This document shows positions 24,245 through 32,418 of a stretch of 61,946 bases of DNA, piece after piece. Location: the NCBI GenBank assembly GCA_038254525.1, contig JBBSGC010000001.1, forward strand, positions 1 to 61,946, in the 5' to 3' direction. The DNA is from JBBSGC01 sp038254525 (lineage in GTDB: Bacteria; Actinomycetota; Actinomycetes; Propionibacteriales; Nocardioidaceae). A program made the position numbers and the translations under genes. Each line of letters opens with the position of its first letter. The stretch's first letter is position 1. The notes below the pieces were generated by a model. That model saw only the letters and a program-made list of their open reading frames with translations. It was not told where the DNA came from and made no database searches.

Positions 24245-25096
24245 ATGCCCGAGCTGCCCGAGGTCGAGGTGGTTCGTGCCGGGCTCGCCCGGCAGGTCAC
24301 CGGGAGGCGCGTCGAGTTCGCCGAGGTGCTCACCCCCCGTTCGGTCCGTCGCCACCTCCCTGGCCCGCGCGACTTCGAGTCATGGGTCGTCGGCGTACGG
24401 CTGACCGGGGCCCGACGACGTGGCAAGTACCTTTGGCTACCGACTGACGACGGCTCCGCGCTGCTGGCACACCTCGGTATGTCGGGACAGCTGCTCGTGC
24501 GGGCGGAGGGTGCGCCCGACGAGGCCCACCTGCGGATACGCCTGCGCCTGGACAACCGGCGCGAGCTGCGGTTCGTCGACCAGCGGACCTTCGGCGGCAT
24601 GTGGAGCTCCCCCCACGGCGCCGAGCTGCCCGTCGAGGTGACACACATCGGTAGGGACCTCTTCGACCCCGAGTTCGACGCCGTGGACGTGGTCGACCGG
24701 CTGCGCCGTCGGCGTACGGGGCTCAAGCGCGCGCTGCTCGACCAGACCTTGGTGTCAGGTATCGGCAACATCTATGCCGACGAGGCGCTGTGGCGCGCCA
24801 GGTTGCACTTCGCGCGCCCGACCGCGACCCTGCGCCGGTCCGAGGGTGTTCGGCTGCTCCAGGCGGCCGGCGCAGTCATGCACGCGGCGCTTGCTGAGGG
24901 TGGGACCTCCTTCGACGCCCTCTATGTCAACGTCAACGGGGAGAGCGGCTACTTCGACCGGTCGTTGCAGGTCTACGGCCGAGCCGGCCGGCCGTGCACC
25001 CGATGCGGCACGCTGATCCGGCGAGACCCGTTCATGAACCGCTCGTCCTTCACCTGCCCGCGCTGCCAGCCGCTTCCCCGCAACGCAGCCCGCTGA
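24245..25096 (+). CDS. mutM: Formamidopyrimidine-DNA glycosylase
   Basis: A 283-residue Fpg/Nei enzyme that removes 8-oxoguanine and nicks the DNA. The N-terminus MPELPEVEVV has catalytic Pro2 and Glu3, Lys61 lies in RRGKYLWL, and the C-terminal zinc finger is CTRCGTLIRRDPFMNRSSF followed by CPRC. GLKRALLDQTLVSGIGNIYADEAL is the helix-two-turn-helix. Length is usual. Confidence 0.96.
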   Translation: MPELPEVEVVRAGLARQVTGRRVEFAEVLTPRSVRRHLPGPRDFESWVVGVRLTGARRRGKYLWLPTDDGSALLAHLGMSGQLLVRAEGAPDEAHLRIRLRLDNRRELRFVDQRTFGGMWSSPHGAELPVEVTHIGRDLFDPEFDAVDVVDRLRRRRTGLKRALLDQTLVSGIGNIYADEALWRARLHFARPTATLRRSEGVRLLQAAGAVMHAALAEGGTSFDALYVNVNGESGYFDRSLQVYGRAGRPCTRCGTLIRRDPFMNRSSFTCPRCQPLPRNAAR

Positions 25097-25163
25097 GCCG
25101 GCGACGAAGTTGACCCCTCCAACCGGCGGTGGGACCCTTGCAGGTGCACGGACCGCAGGTCGC

Positions 25164-25202
25164 GGCACCAGATCACGGCACCAGATCGCAGCACCAGATC
25201 AT
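25164..25202. repeat. 13-bp tandem repeat x3 after mutM
   Basis: Three copies of GGCACCAGATCAC, GGCACCAGATCGC and AGCACCAGATCAT end at the ribosome site of the next small gene. The period of 13 argues against coding. Confidence 0.88.
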
Positions 25203-25215
25203 GGAGGACACCGTC

Positions 25216-25419
25216 ATGGCCAAGGCACTTGTGGGTCATCTCGTCAGGGTGGACCCCCGGCGCAGCCGCGAGACCTGGCAGCTGCGTCAGCGGGTCGCCG
25301 ACCTGGAGGCCGAGGTGCGGCGCCTCAAGGCTGAGAATGACGCGCTGGCGGCGGGCTATGACCCGACTGCGCTGTTGGTGATCAAGGAGCCGGCCGACCT
25401 GCAGGCCGCGCTGCGTTGA
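25216..25419 (+). CDS. Small conserved coiled-coil protein upstream of smc
   Basis: A 67-residue protein, MAKALVGHLVRVDPRRSRE followed by a leucine/arginine heptad coiled coil (LRQRVADLEAEVRRLKAEND) and a short tail. Small 'MAKAL.GH' proteins with this coiled coil recur near mutM/smc in actinobacteria but have no known role. The ATG at 25216 is favoured because GGAGG lies 8 bases upstream; the ATG at 25201 would remove that spacing. Confidence 0.7.
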   Translation: MAKALVGHLVRVDPRRSRETWQLRQRVADLEAEVRRLKAENDALAAGYDPTALLVIKEPADLQAALR

Positions 25420-25593
25420 CCCCGGCGAGTCGACCCCCGAGCGTGTCGACCCCCGAGAAGTCGACGCCCCGACCGGCCGGGCAGTCGCCCGCAGCAGGGT
25501 GTCCCGCCCGCGGCATGGTGTCACGGCTGCACCGCATCCCGCCGCTAGGGTGAGGCGCGTCTTCCGCGAGACCCGTGTCCACGAGGAGCGCGC

Positions 25594-28500
25594 GTGCACC
25601 TGAAGAGCCTGACCATGCGCGGCTTCAAGTCGTTCGCTTCGACCACCACGCTGCACCTCGAGCCGGGCATCACCTGCGTCGTCGGTCCGAACGGGTCAGG
25701 CAAGTCAAACGTCGTCGACGCCTTGTCGTGGGTGATGGGGGAGCAAGGCGCCAAGTCGCTGCGCGGCGGCAAGATGGAGGACGTCATCTTCGCCGGCACG
25801 GCCAGCCGGCCTCCACTCGGTCGCGCAGAGGTCGTCCTGAGCATCGACAACACCGATGGAGCGCTGCCGATCGACTACGCCGAGGTCACTATCTCGCGCA
25901 CCATGTTCCGCCACGGCGGGTCCGAGTACGCCATCAACGGCGCGACGGCGCGGCTGCTCGATGTCCAGGAACTGCTCAGCGACTCCGGCATCGGCCACGA
26001 GATGCACGTGATCGTCGGTCAGGGACAGCTCGACTCGGTGCTCAACGCGACCCCGGAGGACCGCCGCGGTTTCATCGAGGAGGCGGCCGGCGTCCTCAAG
26101 CACCGCAAGCGCAAGGAAAAGGCCCTGCGCAAGCTGGAGTCCACCGATGGCAACCTCACCCGGCTGAGCGACCTGCTCGGCGAGATCCGCAGGCAGCTCA
26201 AGCCGCTGGGCCGACAGGCTGAGGTGGCGCGCCGGGCCGCGGGCGTACAGGCCGATGTGCGCGACGCGCGCGCCCGGCTGCTCGCGGACGACCTCGTCGC
26301 TGCCCGGGTAGCCCTTTCCCGTGAGCTGGCCGACGAGTCCGCGTTGCAGGACCAGCGCACGGCAGTCGAGACCGCTCTGCTGTCCGACCGGGCGCTCGAG
26401 GGCCGGCTCGAGGACCAACTGGTGACTGACGCCCCCCGGCTGGTCAGCGCCCAGGAGACGTGGTACCAGCTGTCGGCGTTGCGCGAACGCATCAGCGGCA
26501 CGGCGTCACTGGCGGCCGAACGGCTGCGCGCCGAGGCCGATCCGGAAGAGGCGGTGCGATCCGGGCGCGATCCCGAGGAGCTGGCGGCCAGAGCCGCTGC
26601 CGTCCGCGCGGAGGAGCAGGCAATCCTGGTGGAAGTGAGCGCTCGGCGGTGCGACCTCGAGGCCGCTGTCGTGCGGCGCGGCCGCGCCGAAGGTTCGGCA
26701 GCGGAGGAAGAGCGGCGCGCTGCCGGCCGACTGCGCGCCGCGGCCGACCACCGCGAGGCGCTGGCCCGCCTCACCGGCGAGGTGGAGACCCTGCGCGGTC
26801 GGGTGCGGTCCGCCGACGAGGAGCTGGGTCGGCTGCGGGCCGCGCGCGACGACACGATCCGCCGAGCCGAACGCGCCCGGCACGACTTCACGTCCCTGGA
26901 GACCCGAGTAGCCGGCCTGGACGCGGGGGAGCGCGGTCTCGACGCGGAGTACGAGGGCGCCATTTCGACGCTCGCCGACCTCGACGACCGGCTGGCCAAG
27001 GGTCAGCAGGAGGCCGCGTCGCTCGAGCGCGAGCGCGCGGCGCTGGCCGCCCGCGTCGAGGCGCTCGAGATGGGACCCAACCGACGGGACGGCTCAGGCG
27101 CACTGCTCGCGGCCTCCGGGCAGCTCAGCGGCCTGCTCGGCTCGGTCGCCGCACTGCTCAGCGTTCGCACCGGGTATGAGGTGGCGGTGGCGGCGGCGCT
27201 GGGCGAGGCTGCCGACGCGGTGGCCGTGAGCGGTCTCGAGGCGGCGGTCGGAGCCATCGAGCACCTGCGCGGCGACGAGCTGGGCCGGGCCGGACTGCTG
27301 CTGGCCGGTCGAGCCGCCGACCAGACGCCGTGGCCTCCGCTGCCACCAGGAGCGGTCTATGCCGTTGATCTGGTCGACGCGCCGACCCAGCTCGAGCCTG
27401 CCCTGCGGCGGCTCCTGCACCAGGTGGCGGTGGTTGAGGACCTCGGCGCCGCCGCGGCGCTGGTGCGCACCCACCCTGGCCTGGTGGCGGTCAGCCGCAC
27501 CGGGGACCTGCTCGGTGCGGCCTACGCCTGCGGTGGCTCTGCCCGTGGGCCCAGCCTGATCGAAGTGCAGGCCGCCCTCGAGGACACCCGCGAGCGACTT
27601 GTGGCGACTGCGCACGAAGGTGAGCGGCTGCGCTTCGAGCTGTCGCGGTTGGCCGAGGAGCGCGGCGAGGCAGCGCGCTGGGTTGATGTCGCGCTCGCGA
27701 AGCTGCACGAGTCCGACGCGACCCTGGCGGCTGTTGCCGAAGAGCTCGGCCAGCTCGGCTCCTTGGTTCGTTCAACGGGCGGTGAGGCTGAGCGGCTGAC
27801 CCGCGCCATCGCCGAGGCGACCGACGCTCGAGTCGCGCACGTCCAGTCCCTGGCCGAGCACGAGAGTCGGCTCGCCACCACCGCGGGCGTGCCGGACGAC
27901 GAGCCGACCACTGACCTTCGGGAGCAGCTGGCCGAGGCGGCGCGCGCCGCGCGAGCGGCCGAGACCGAGGCGCGCCTGGCGTTGCGCACCGTCGAGGAAC
28001 GCGGCCGGGCGCTGGCCGGTCGCGCTGACTTGCTGACACGGGCGGCGGACAGCGAGCGTGCGGCGACGACGCGGGCGGCGGCACGGGCCGGGCAGCGGCG
28101 GCGCGAGGCCACCGTGGCCCGCTCGGTAGTGGCCGCGACGGCGGTGGTGCTTGCCCGGCTCGACTCGTCCATCGCGACGGCGGCGGACCTCCGACGGGAG
28201 GTGGACAGCTCGCGCGTCGAGGCCGAGACGGGTCTGCGTGCGGTCCGGTCACGTCTGCGGGACCTCACCACCGAGCTCGACCGGCTCACCGACTCGGTGC
28301 ACCGTGACGAGCTGGCCCGCACCGAACAACGACTGCGGATCGAGGCGTTGGAGCTGCGTGCCGTCGAGGAGCTGGGGCTTGAACCCGAGACCCTGGTCAC
28401 TGACTACGGTCCCGATGCTCCAGTCCCCACCTTCGCCGCCGACGCCGCCGTCCACGCCGTGCCCGCCCGTGCCGCCGCCGTCGACGCCGCCGTCGACGCC

Positions 28501-29241
28501 TTGCCCGTCGACGCCTTGCCCGTCATTGCCGACGAGGGCGAACCGCCCGGCCGGAGCCGGTCGCCGGGCATCCCCTACGTACGCGAGGAGCAGGCCAGCC
28601 GGCTTCGAGCCGCCGAACGGGCGCTTGCCCTGCTGGGCAGGGTCAACCCCTTGGCCCTCGAGGAGTTCACCGCGTTGGAGGAGCGGCACCGGTTCCTGAC
28701 CGAGCAGCTGGAGGACGTGCGGCGCACCCGCAAGGACCTGCTCGACATCGTGCGCGACGTCGACGCCCGCATCGAGGAGGTCTTCACCGCAGCCTGGACC
28801 GACATCGAGCGGGAGTTCCGTGCGATCTTTCCCCGGCTGTTCCCCGGCGGTGAAGGGCGCCTGGTGCTGACCGAGCCCGACGACCTGCTGGGTACCGGCA
28901 TCGACGTGGAGGCGCGACCACCCGGCAAGAAGGTGAAGCGACTGTCGCTGCTGTCCGGTGGAGAGCGGTCGCTGGTGGCGGTTGCGTTCCTGGTGGCGCT
29001 GTTCAAGGCCCGGCCCAGCCCCTTCTACATCCTGGACGAGGTCGAGGCGGCGCTGGACGAGATCAACCTGGGCCGGCTGCTCGAGATCTACGAGGAGCTG
29101 CGCGGCGTGAGCCAGCTCGTAGTGATCACGCATCAGAAGCGCACGATGGAGGTCGCGGATGCGCTTTACGGCGTCTCGATGCGGGGAGACGGTGTCTCGG
29201 CGGTCATCAGCCAACGGCTGCGCGACGCCGAGCCGGCGTGA
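25594..29241 (+). CDS. smc: Chromosome segregation protein SMC
   Basis: A 1215-residue SMC ATPase. Walker A GPNGSGKS is at 31-38, the N-terminal globule ends with EEAAGVLKHRKRKEKALRKL, two long charged coiled coils flank a hinge (about residues 490-660, YEVAVAAALGEAADAVAV), and the ABC signature LLSGGERSL (about 1119) is followed by FYILDEVEAALDE. SMC with ScpAB loads and compacts newly replicated chromosomes. Around residues 947-988 an Ala/Val/Pro/Asp repeat (multiples of a GCCGTCGAC-type unit) interrupts the second coiled coil. GTG 25594 overlaps nothing; the stop overlaps the thioesterase start by 4 bp. Confidence 0.96.
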   Translation: MHLKSLTMRGFKSFASTTTLHLEPGITCVVGPNGSGKSNVVDALSWVMGEQGAKSLRGGKMEDVIFAGTASRPPLGRAEVVLSIDNTDGALPIDYAEVTISRTMFRHGGSEYAINGATARLLDVQELLSDSGIGHEMHVIVGQGQLDSVLNATPEDRRGFIEEAAGVLKHRKRKEKALRKLESTDGNLTRLSDLLGEIRRQLKPLGRQAEVARRAAGVQADVRDARARLLADDLVAARVALSRELADESALQDQRTAVETALLSDRALEGRLEDQLVTDAPRLVSAQETWYQLSALRERISGTASLAAERLRAEADPEEAVRSGRDPEELAARAAAVRAEEQAILVEVSARRCDLEAAVVRRGRAEGSAAEEERRAAGRLRAAADHREALARLTGEVETLRGRVRSADEELGRLRAARDDTIRRAERARHDFTSLETRVAGLDAGERGLDAEYEGAISTLADLDDRLAKGQQEAASLERERAALAARVEALEMGPNRRDGSGALLAASGQLSGLLGSVAALLSVRTGYEVAVAAALGEAADAVAVSGLEAAVGAIEHLRGDELGRAGLLLAGRAADQTPWPPLPPGAVYAVDLVDAPTQLEPALRRLLHQVAVVEDLGAAAALVRTHPGLVAVSRTGDLLGAAYACGGSARGPSLIEVQAALEDTRERLVATAHEGERLRFELSRLAEERGEAARWVDVALAKLHESDATLAAVAEELGQLGSLVRSTGGEAERLTRAIAEATDARVAHVQSLAEHESRLATTAGVPDDEPTTDLREQLAEAARAARAAETEARLALRTVEERGRALAGRADLLTRAADSERAATTRAAARAGQRRREATVARSVVAATAVVLARLDSSIATAADLRREVDSSRVEAETGLRAVRSRLRDLTTELDRLTDSVHRDELARTEQRLRIEALELRAVEELGLEPETLVTDYGPDAPVPTFAADAAVHAVPARAAAVDAAVDALPVDALPVIADEGEPPGRSRSPGIPYVREEQASRLRAAERALALLGRVNPLALEEFTALEERHRFLTEQLEDVRRTRKDLLDIVRDVDARIEEVFTAAWTDIEREFRAIFPRLFPGGEGRLVLTEPDDLLGTGIDVEARPPGKKVKRLSLLSGGERSLVAVAFLVALFKARPSPFYILDEVEAALDEINLGRLLEIYEELRGVSQLVVITHQKRTMEVADALYGVSMRGDGVSAVISQRLRDAEPA

Positions 29242-29699
29242 GCCGGAGCGAGCCGTCTCGCCCAGCGCCCCGGCGGGCCGACTTCCCGGTCCACCGGAGG
29301 ATCACCACCCGCTGGTCCGACGAGGACGTCTATGGCCACGTCAACAATGTGACGTACTACGCGTACTTCGACACCGCCGTCAACGGCTACCTGATGGCGG
29401 CCACCGGCACCGACATCCGGCGGCTGCCGACGATCGGGCTGGTGGCCGAGACCAGCTGCGAGTTCCGGCGGCCGCTCGGGTTCCCCGACGATGTCGAAGC
29501 CGCACTGGGTGTCGAGCGGCGGGGTCCCCGCAGCGTGGTGTGGCGGATCGGACTGTTCCAAGGCGACGATCAGGAGCCGGCGGCACTGGGACGGTTCGTG
29601 CACGTCTACGTCGACGCGCAGACGCGCCGACCGGTGGCGGTGCCGGAGGTCGTACGGGCGGTGGTGGACCCGATCGCCGAGCAGGTTGACGGCGACTGA
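29238..29699 (+). CDS. 4-hydroxybenzoyl-CoA thioesterase-fold (acyl-CoA) protein
   Basis: A 153-residue hotdog-fold protein. RWSDEDVYGHVNNVTYYAYFDTAVNGYL is the 4HBT/YbgC-type active-site region with the Asp-x-x-(Gly)HVNN motif; SCEFRRPLGFPDDVEAALGVERRG and GRFVHVYVD follow. It probably hydrolyses a short acyl-CoA, substrate unknown. GTGA overlap with the smc stop implies coupled expression. Confidence 0.88.
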   Translation: MSRSEPSRPAPRRADFPVHRRITTRWSDEDVYGHVNNVTYYAYFDTAVNGYLMAATGTDIRRLPTIGLVAETSCEFRRPLGFPDDVEAALGVERRGPRSVVWRIGLFQGDDQEPAALGRFVHVYVDAQTRRPVAVPEVVRAVVDPIAEQVDGD

Positions 29700-29741
29700 C
29701 GGGTCCGCGCTGGGCTGACCGGGACAGCGGGCGGCGGCGTT

Positions 29742-29773
29742 GCGCGCCGGGTTCTTCGCGCGCCCGGTCCTTC
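29742..29773. repeat. 16-bp direct repeat x2 between convergent genes
   Basis: GCGCGCCGGGTTCTTC is directly followed by GCGCGCCCGGTCCTTC (14 of 16 identical) in the 83-bp gap between the thioesterase and the M56 peptidase genes. Confidence 0.75.
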
Positions 29774-29782
29774 GCATGCTCC

Positions 29783-30676
29783 TCAGTGCAGGAGTCCCCA
29801 CGTGTGCACCAGCCATGGCACCGCAACCAGGACGGTCGGGACGACCAGCACCACAGCTGCCGCTGAGTAGGCGCTGAGCGACGCCAACCGGTGGGGGCGC
29901 TGGGGCTGCGCCAGGCGGTCCAGCCGCAACGAGACGGACCGCGCCTCCGCGCCGGCGGCCAGGGTGCCGTCGGGGCCTGGCCGGTCGGCCAACACGACCA
30001 GCGCCCGGGCCAGTGGCGCTGCCCCGACCCGGCTCCTCGCAACGTCGTCGGCCAGCATCTCGACCAGCAAGGCGGACTGCCGTAGTGGAAGCTCACTGCG
30101 TGTACCCCAGGGAAACGCGTCGCGCAACGCGGTGAACGCCTCCAGAACGAGGTCGTGACGGGCCCGAACATGGGCCCCTTCGTGGGCCATTACAGCGGCC
30201 AGCCCCTCGTCGTCGAGCCGCGCCAGTGCCCCTTGGCTCAGCACGACCCGGGCGTTTCGCACTGCGGGCAGGCAGTAGGCGACCGGCGTGTCCTCGGCCA
30301 GGATGCGCAGCGCCGGTTCATCACCCGAGCGCCCGCCCAGGACGTCGACCAACACCCGGTGGTGTCGCCGCCGGGCGCGGGTGTCCAGGGCTACCCGGGC
30401 TACCGACCAGGCCAGCCGGGTTGCCACCACGAGCGTCATGCCGAGCGCGACGACCGGCAGCGCCCAGCGCCAGTTGTCGGGCGGCTGTGGCGAGGCCAGC
30501 CACACGGTCGTGGACAGGCCGGACCCCAGGGCCGCCAGCACCGCGGCGAGTGCCAGGGACTGCCAGAGCACGACGCCGGCACGTGGTGCCCGCAACAGCC
30601 ACGTCGACCTGCCCAGCACCGCCGGCACCGGACCGGCCAGCGCCAGGCCCAGCGTGCCGAGCAGCAGTGGCGTCAT
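29783..30676 (-). CDS. M56-family (BlaR1-like) membrane metalloprotease
   Basis: A 297-residue protein with about four membrane helices (N-terminal LLLGTLGLALAGPVPAVLG, then segments near 35-60 and 70-95, and a C-terminal one near 265-288) around a zinc-protease motif HEGAH in VMAHEGAHVRARHDLV, plus the distal acidic EMLADDVAR. M56 proteases usually sense a signal at the membrane and cleave a BlaI/MecI repressor. The BlaI-type gene just upstream overlaps by 4 bp. There is no C-terminal penicillin-binding sensor domain, so the trigger is not evident. Confidence 0.9.
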   Translation of the reverse strand: MTPLLLGTLGLALAGPVPAVLGRSTWLLRAPRAGVVLWQSLALAAVLAALGSGLSTTVWLASPQPPDNWRWALPVVALGMTLVVATRLAWSVARVALDTRARRRHHRVLVDVLGGRSGDEPALRILAEDTPVAYCLPAVRNARVVLSQGALARLDDEGLAAVMAHEGAHVRARHDLVLEAFTALRDAFPWGTRSELPLRQSALLVEMLADDVARSRVGAAPLARALVVLADRPGPDGTLAAGAEARSVSLRLDRLAQPQRPHRLASLSAYSAAAVVLVVPTVLVAVPWLVHTWGLLH

Positions 30677-31059
30677 GGGCGCTCGCGCTGCTCCACCCGG
30701 CGCAGCGCCTCCCGTAGTGTGGCCGCCTCCTCCTGGCTGACCCTCTCGGCGAAGCGCACCAGCGCGGCCGTGCGGTCCAGCCTGTCGACCGACAGCGCCT
30801 CGTGCATGACCTCTGCGGTGAGCTCCGCGCGACTGCGCACCGGCGAGTACCGGTAGGCGCGACCCTCCAGCGTGCGCGACACGATGCCCTTGCGGGTCAG
30901 CCGGTCCAGGACCGTCATCACCGTTGTGTACGCCAGGTCGCGCTCCGCACGGAGCAACGAGTGCACGTCGCGAACTAGCAGTGGCCGCTCGCTGTCCCAG
31001 AGCCGGTCCATCACGTCGCGCTCCAGATCGCCCAAGCGGGGCGCAGGGCGGGGGACCAC
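30673..31059 (-). CDS. BlaI/MecI/CopY-family transcriptional repressor
   Basis: A 128-residue winged-helix repressor: LGDLERDVMDRLWDSERPLLVRDV, LAYTTVMTVLDRLTRKGIVSRT and GRAYRYSPVRSRAEL are the DNA-binding domain, and the C-terminal helix is the dimer region cleaved or displaced by the paired M56 protease. GTG 31059. It faces ftsY across 68 bp with an inverted repeat that could be its operator. No beta-lactamase gene is in view. Confidence 0.92.
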   Translation of the reverse strand: MVPRPAPRLGDLERDVMDRLWDSERPLLVRDVHSLLRAERDLAYTTVMTVLDRLTRKGIVSRTLEGRAYRYSPVRSRAELTAEVMHEALSVDRLDRTAALVRFAERVSQEEAATLREALRRVEQRERP

Positions 31060-31079
31060 GCGCTCATCCTACGGTTGTC

Positions 31080-31096
31080 CGCCGGCCGGGCCGGCG
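31080..31096. promoter_or_regulatory. 17-bp inverted repeat between blaI-type gene and ftsY
   Basis: CGCCGGCC-G-GGCCGGCG is a perfect dyad in the 68-bp divergent gap. It does not resemble the TAC...GTA-type operators of BlaI, so its use as an operator is a guess from position; it could also be a simple GC-rich dyad. Confidence 0.3.
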
Positions 31097-31127
31097 AGCC
31101 GTCGCAGGTCTGAGAGAATCCCGTCCT

Positions 31128-32300
31128 GTGCCCTCCGACCTCGTGCTCTTCCTGGCCCTCGCGTTCGCCATCCTGGTCATCGCAGTGGGGGTGGGCCTGT
31201 TGCTTCTCGTGCGGGGCCGTCGGGCCGGGCCGCCGACGCTGGAGCGTCGGGCCGAGACGCTGCCGCTGCGTGAGCCAGGCATGGGTGCGGATGCCGAGCC
31301 GCCCGGCTCACCCACCCGCACGGTCGAGGGCGCCGATGTGCTGGTCGAGCCCGGCCTCCCGACGCTCGAGCGTCCGGAGCCCGTGCAGGGCCGGTTGGCT
31401 CGGCTGCGCGCCCGGCTCGCTCGGTCGCAGTCCGGCCTCGGGCGTGGCCTGCTCGCGGTGCTCTCGCGGGACCGGCTCGACGAGGAGACCTGGGAGGAGC
31501 TCGAGGAGACCCTGCTGGTCGCCGACGTGGGCGTCGGCCCGAGCACCGAGCTGGTTGGTCGGCTCCGGGACCGGCTGCGCGTGGCGGGTGCCCGCGACCC
31601 CCAGCTGGCCCGGACGGTGCTGCGGGAGGAGTTGGTCGCGCTCGTCGACCCGTCGATGGACCGCTCCCTCGACGTGGGCCGGCGGGAAGGACGCCCTGGC
31701 GTGTGCCTGGTCGTGGGGGTCAACGGCACCGGCAAGACCACCACCGTCGGCCGGCTCGCCCGGATGATCGTGGCCCAGGACCGGACGGTGCTGCTCGGGG
31801 CCGCCGACACGTTCCGCGCCGCTGCGGCCGACCAGCTGCAGACCTGGGGGGAACGGGTTGGCGTGGAGACCGTGCGCGGCCCCGAGGGGGGTGACCCGGC
31901 GAGTGTGGCGTTCGACGCCGTACGCCAAGGGATGGAGACGGAGGTCGACACGGTCGTGGTGGACACCGCCGGCCGACTGCACACCAAGAGCGGTCTGATG
32001 GATGAGCTCGGCAAGGTCAAGCGGGTAATCGAAAAGCAGGCGCCGGTCACCGAGGTGCTGCTGGTCATCGACGCGACCACCGGCCAGAACGGGCTGACGC
32101 AGGCGCGCGTGTTCGCTGAGGTCGTCGACGTCACGGGCATCGTGCTGACCAAGCTCGACGGCACCGCCAAGGGCGGGATCGTGATCTCCGTGCAACGCGA
32201 GCTCGGGGTACCTGTGAAGCTGGTCGGACTGGGGGAGGGTCCGGACGACCTCGCGGCCTTCGAGCCCGAGGTCTTCGTCGACGCGCTGCTCGGAGTCTGA
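31128..32300 (+). CDS. ftsY: Signal recognition particle receptor FtsY
   Basis: A 390-residue SRP GTPase. It opens with a membrane helix (LVLFLALAFAILVIAVGVGLLLLV), as usual for actinobacterial FtsY, then an acidic/Pro-rich linker, the N domain (about 95-180) and the G domain with GVNGTGKTTT from residue 197, ADTFRAAAADQL, VVDTAGRLHT and TKLDGTAKGG. It receives ribosome-SRP complexes at the membrane. Directly followed by ffh, which is atypical: relatives carry amtB-glnB-glnD between the two. Confidence 0.96.
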   Translation: MPSDLVLFLALAFAILVIAVGVGLLLLVRGRRAGPPTLERRAETLPLREPGMGADAEPPGSPTRTVEGADVLVEPGLPTLERPEPVQGRLARLRARLARSQSGLGRGLLAVLSRDRLDEETWEELEETLLVADVGVGPSTELVGRLRDRLRVAGARDPQLARTVLREELVALVDPSMDRSLDVGRREGRPGVCLVVGVNGTGKTTTVGRLARMIVAQDRTVLLGAADTFRAAAADQLQTWGERVGVETVRGPEGGDPASVAFDAVRQGMETEVDTVVVDTAGRLHTKSGLMDELGKVKRVIEKQAPVTEVLLVIDATTGQNGLTQARVFAEVVDVTGIVLTKLDGTAKGGIVISVQRELGVPVKLVGLGEGPDDLAAFEPEVFVDALLGV

Positions 32301-32418
32301 ACCGACCAGCAGCCACGATCGAGGGGCCCGTCCGCGCAACGTGCCGGATAGGCTGACGGGGCGCCCAGCGCCGATCGGCGCACCGTCCGTACGCCCAGAG
32401 CCCAGAGGTAACCGTCTC

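Noticed and set aside
29380..30171. 263-residue minus-strand frame over the thioesterase and M56 genes
   Set aside because: It overlaps two genes with clear motifs and has no domain; a shadow frame.
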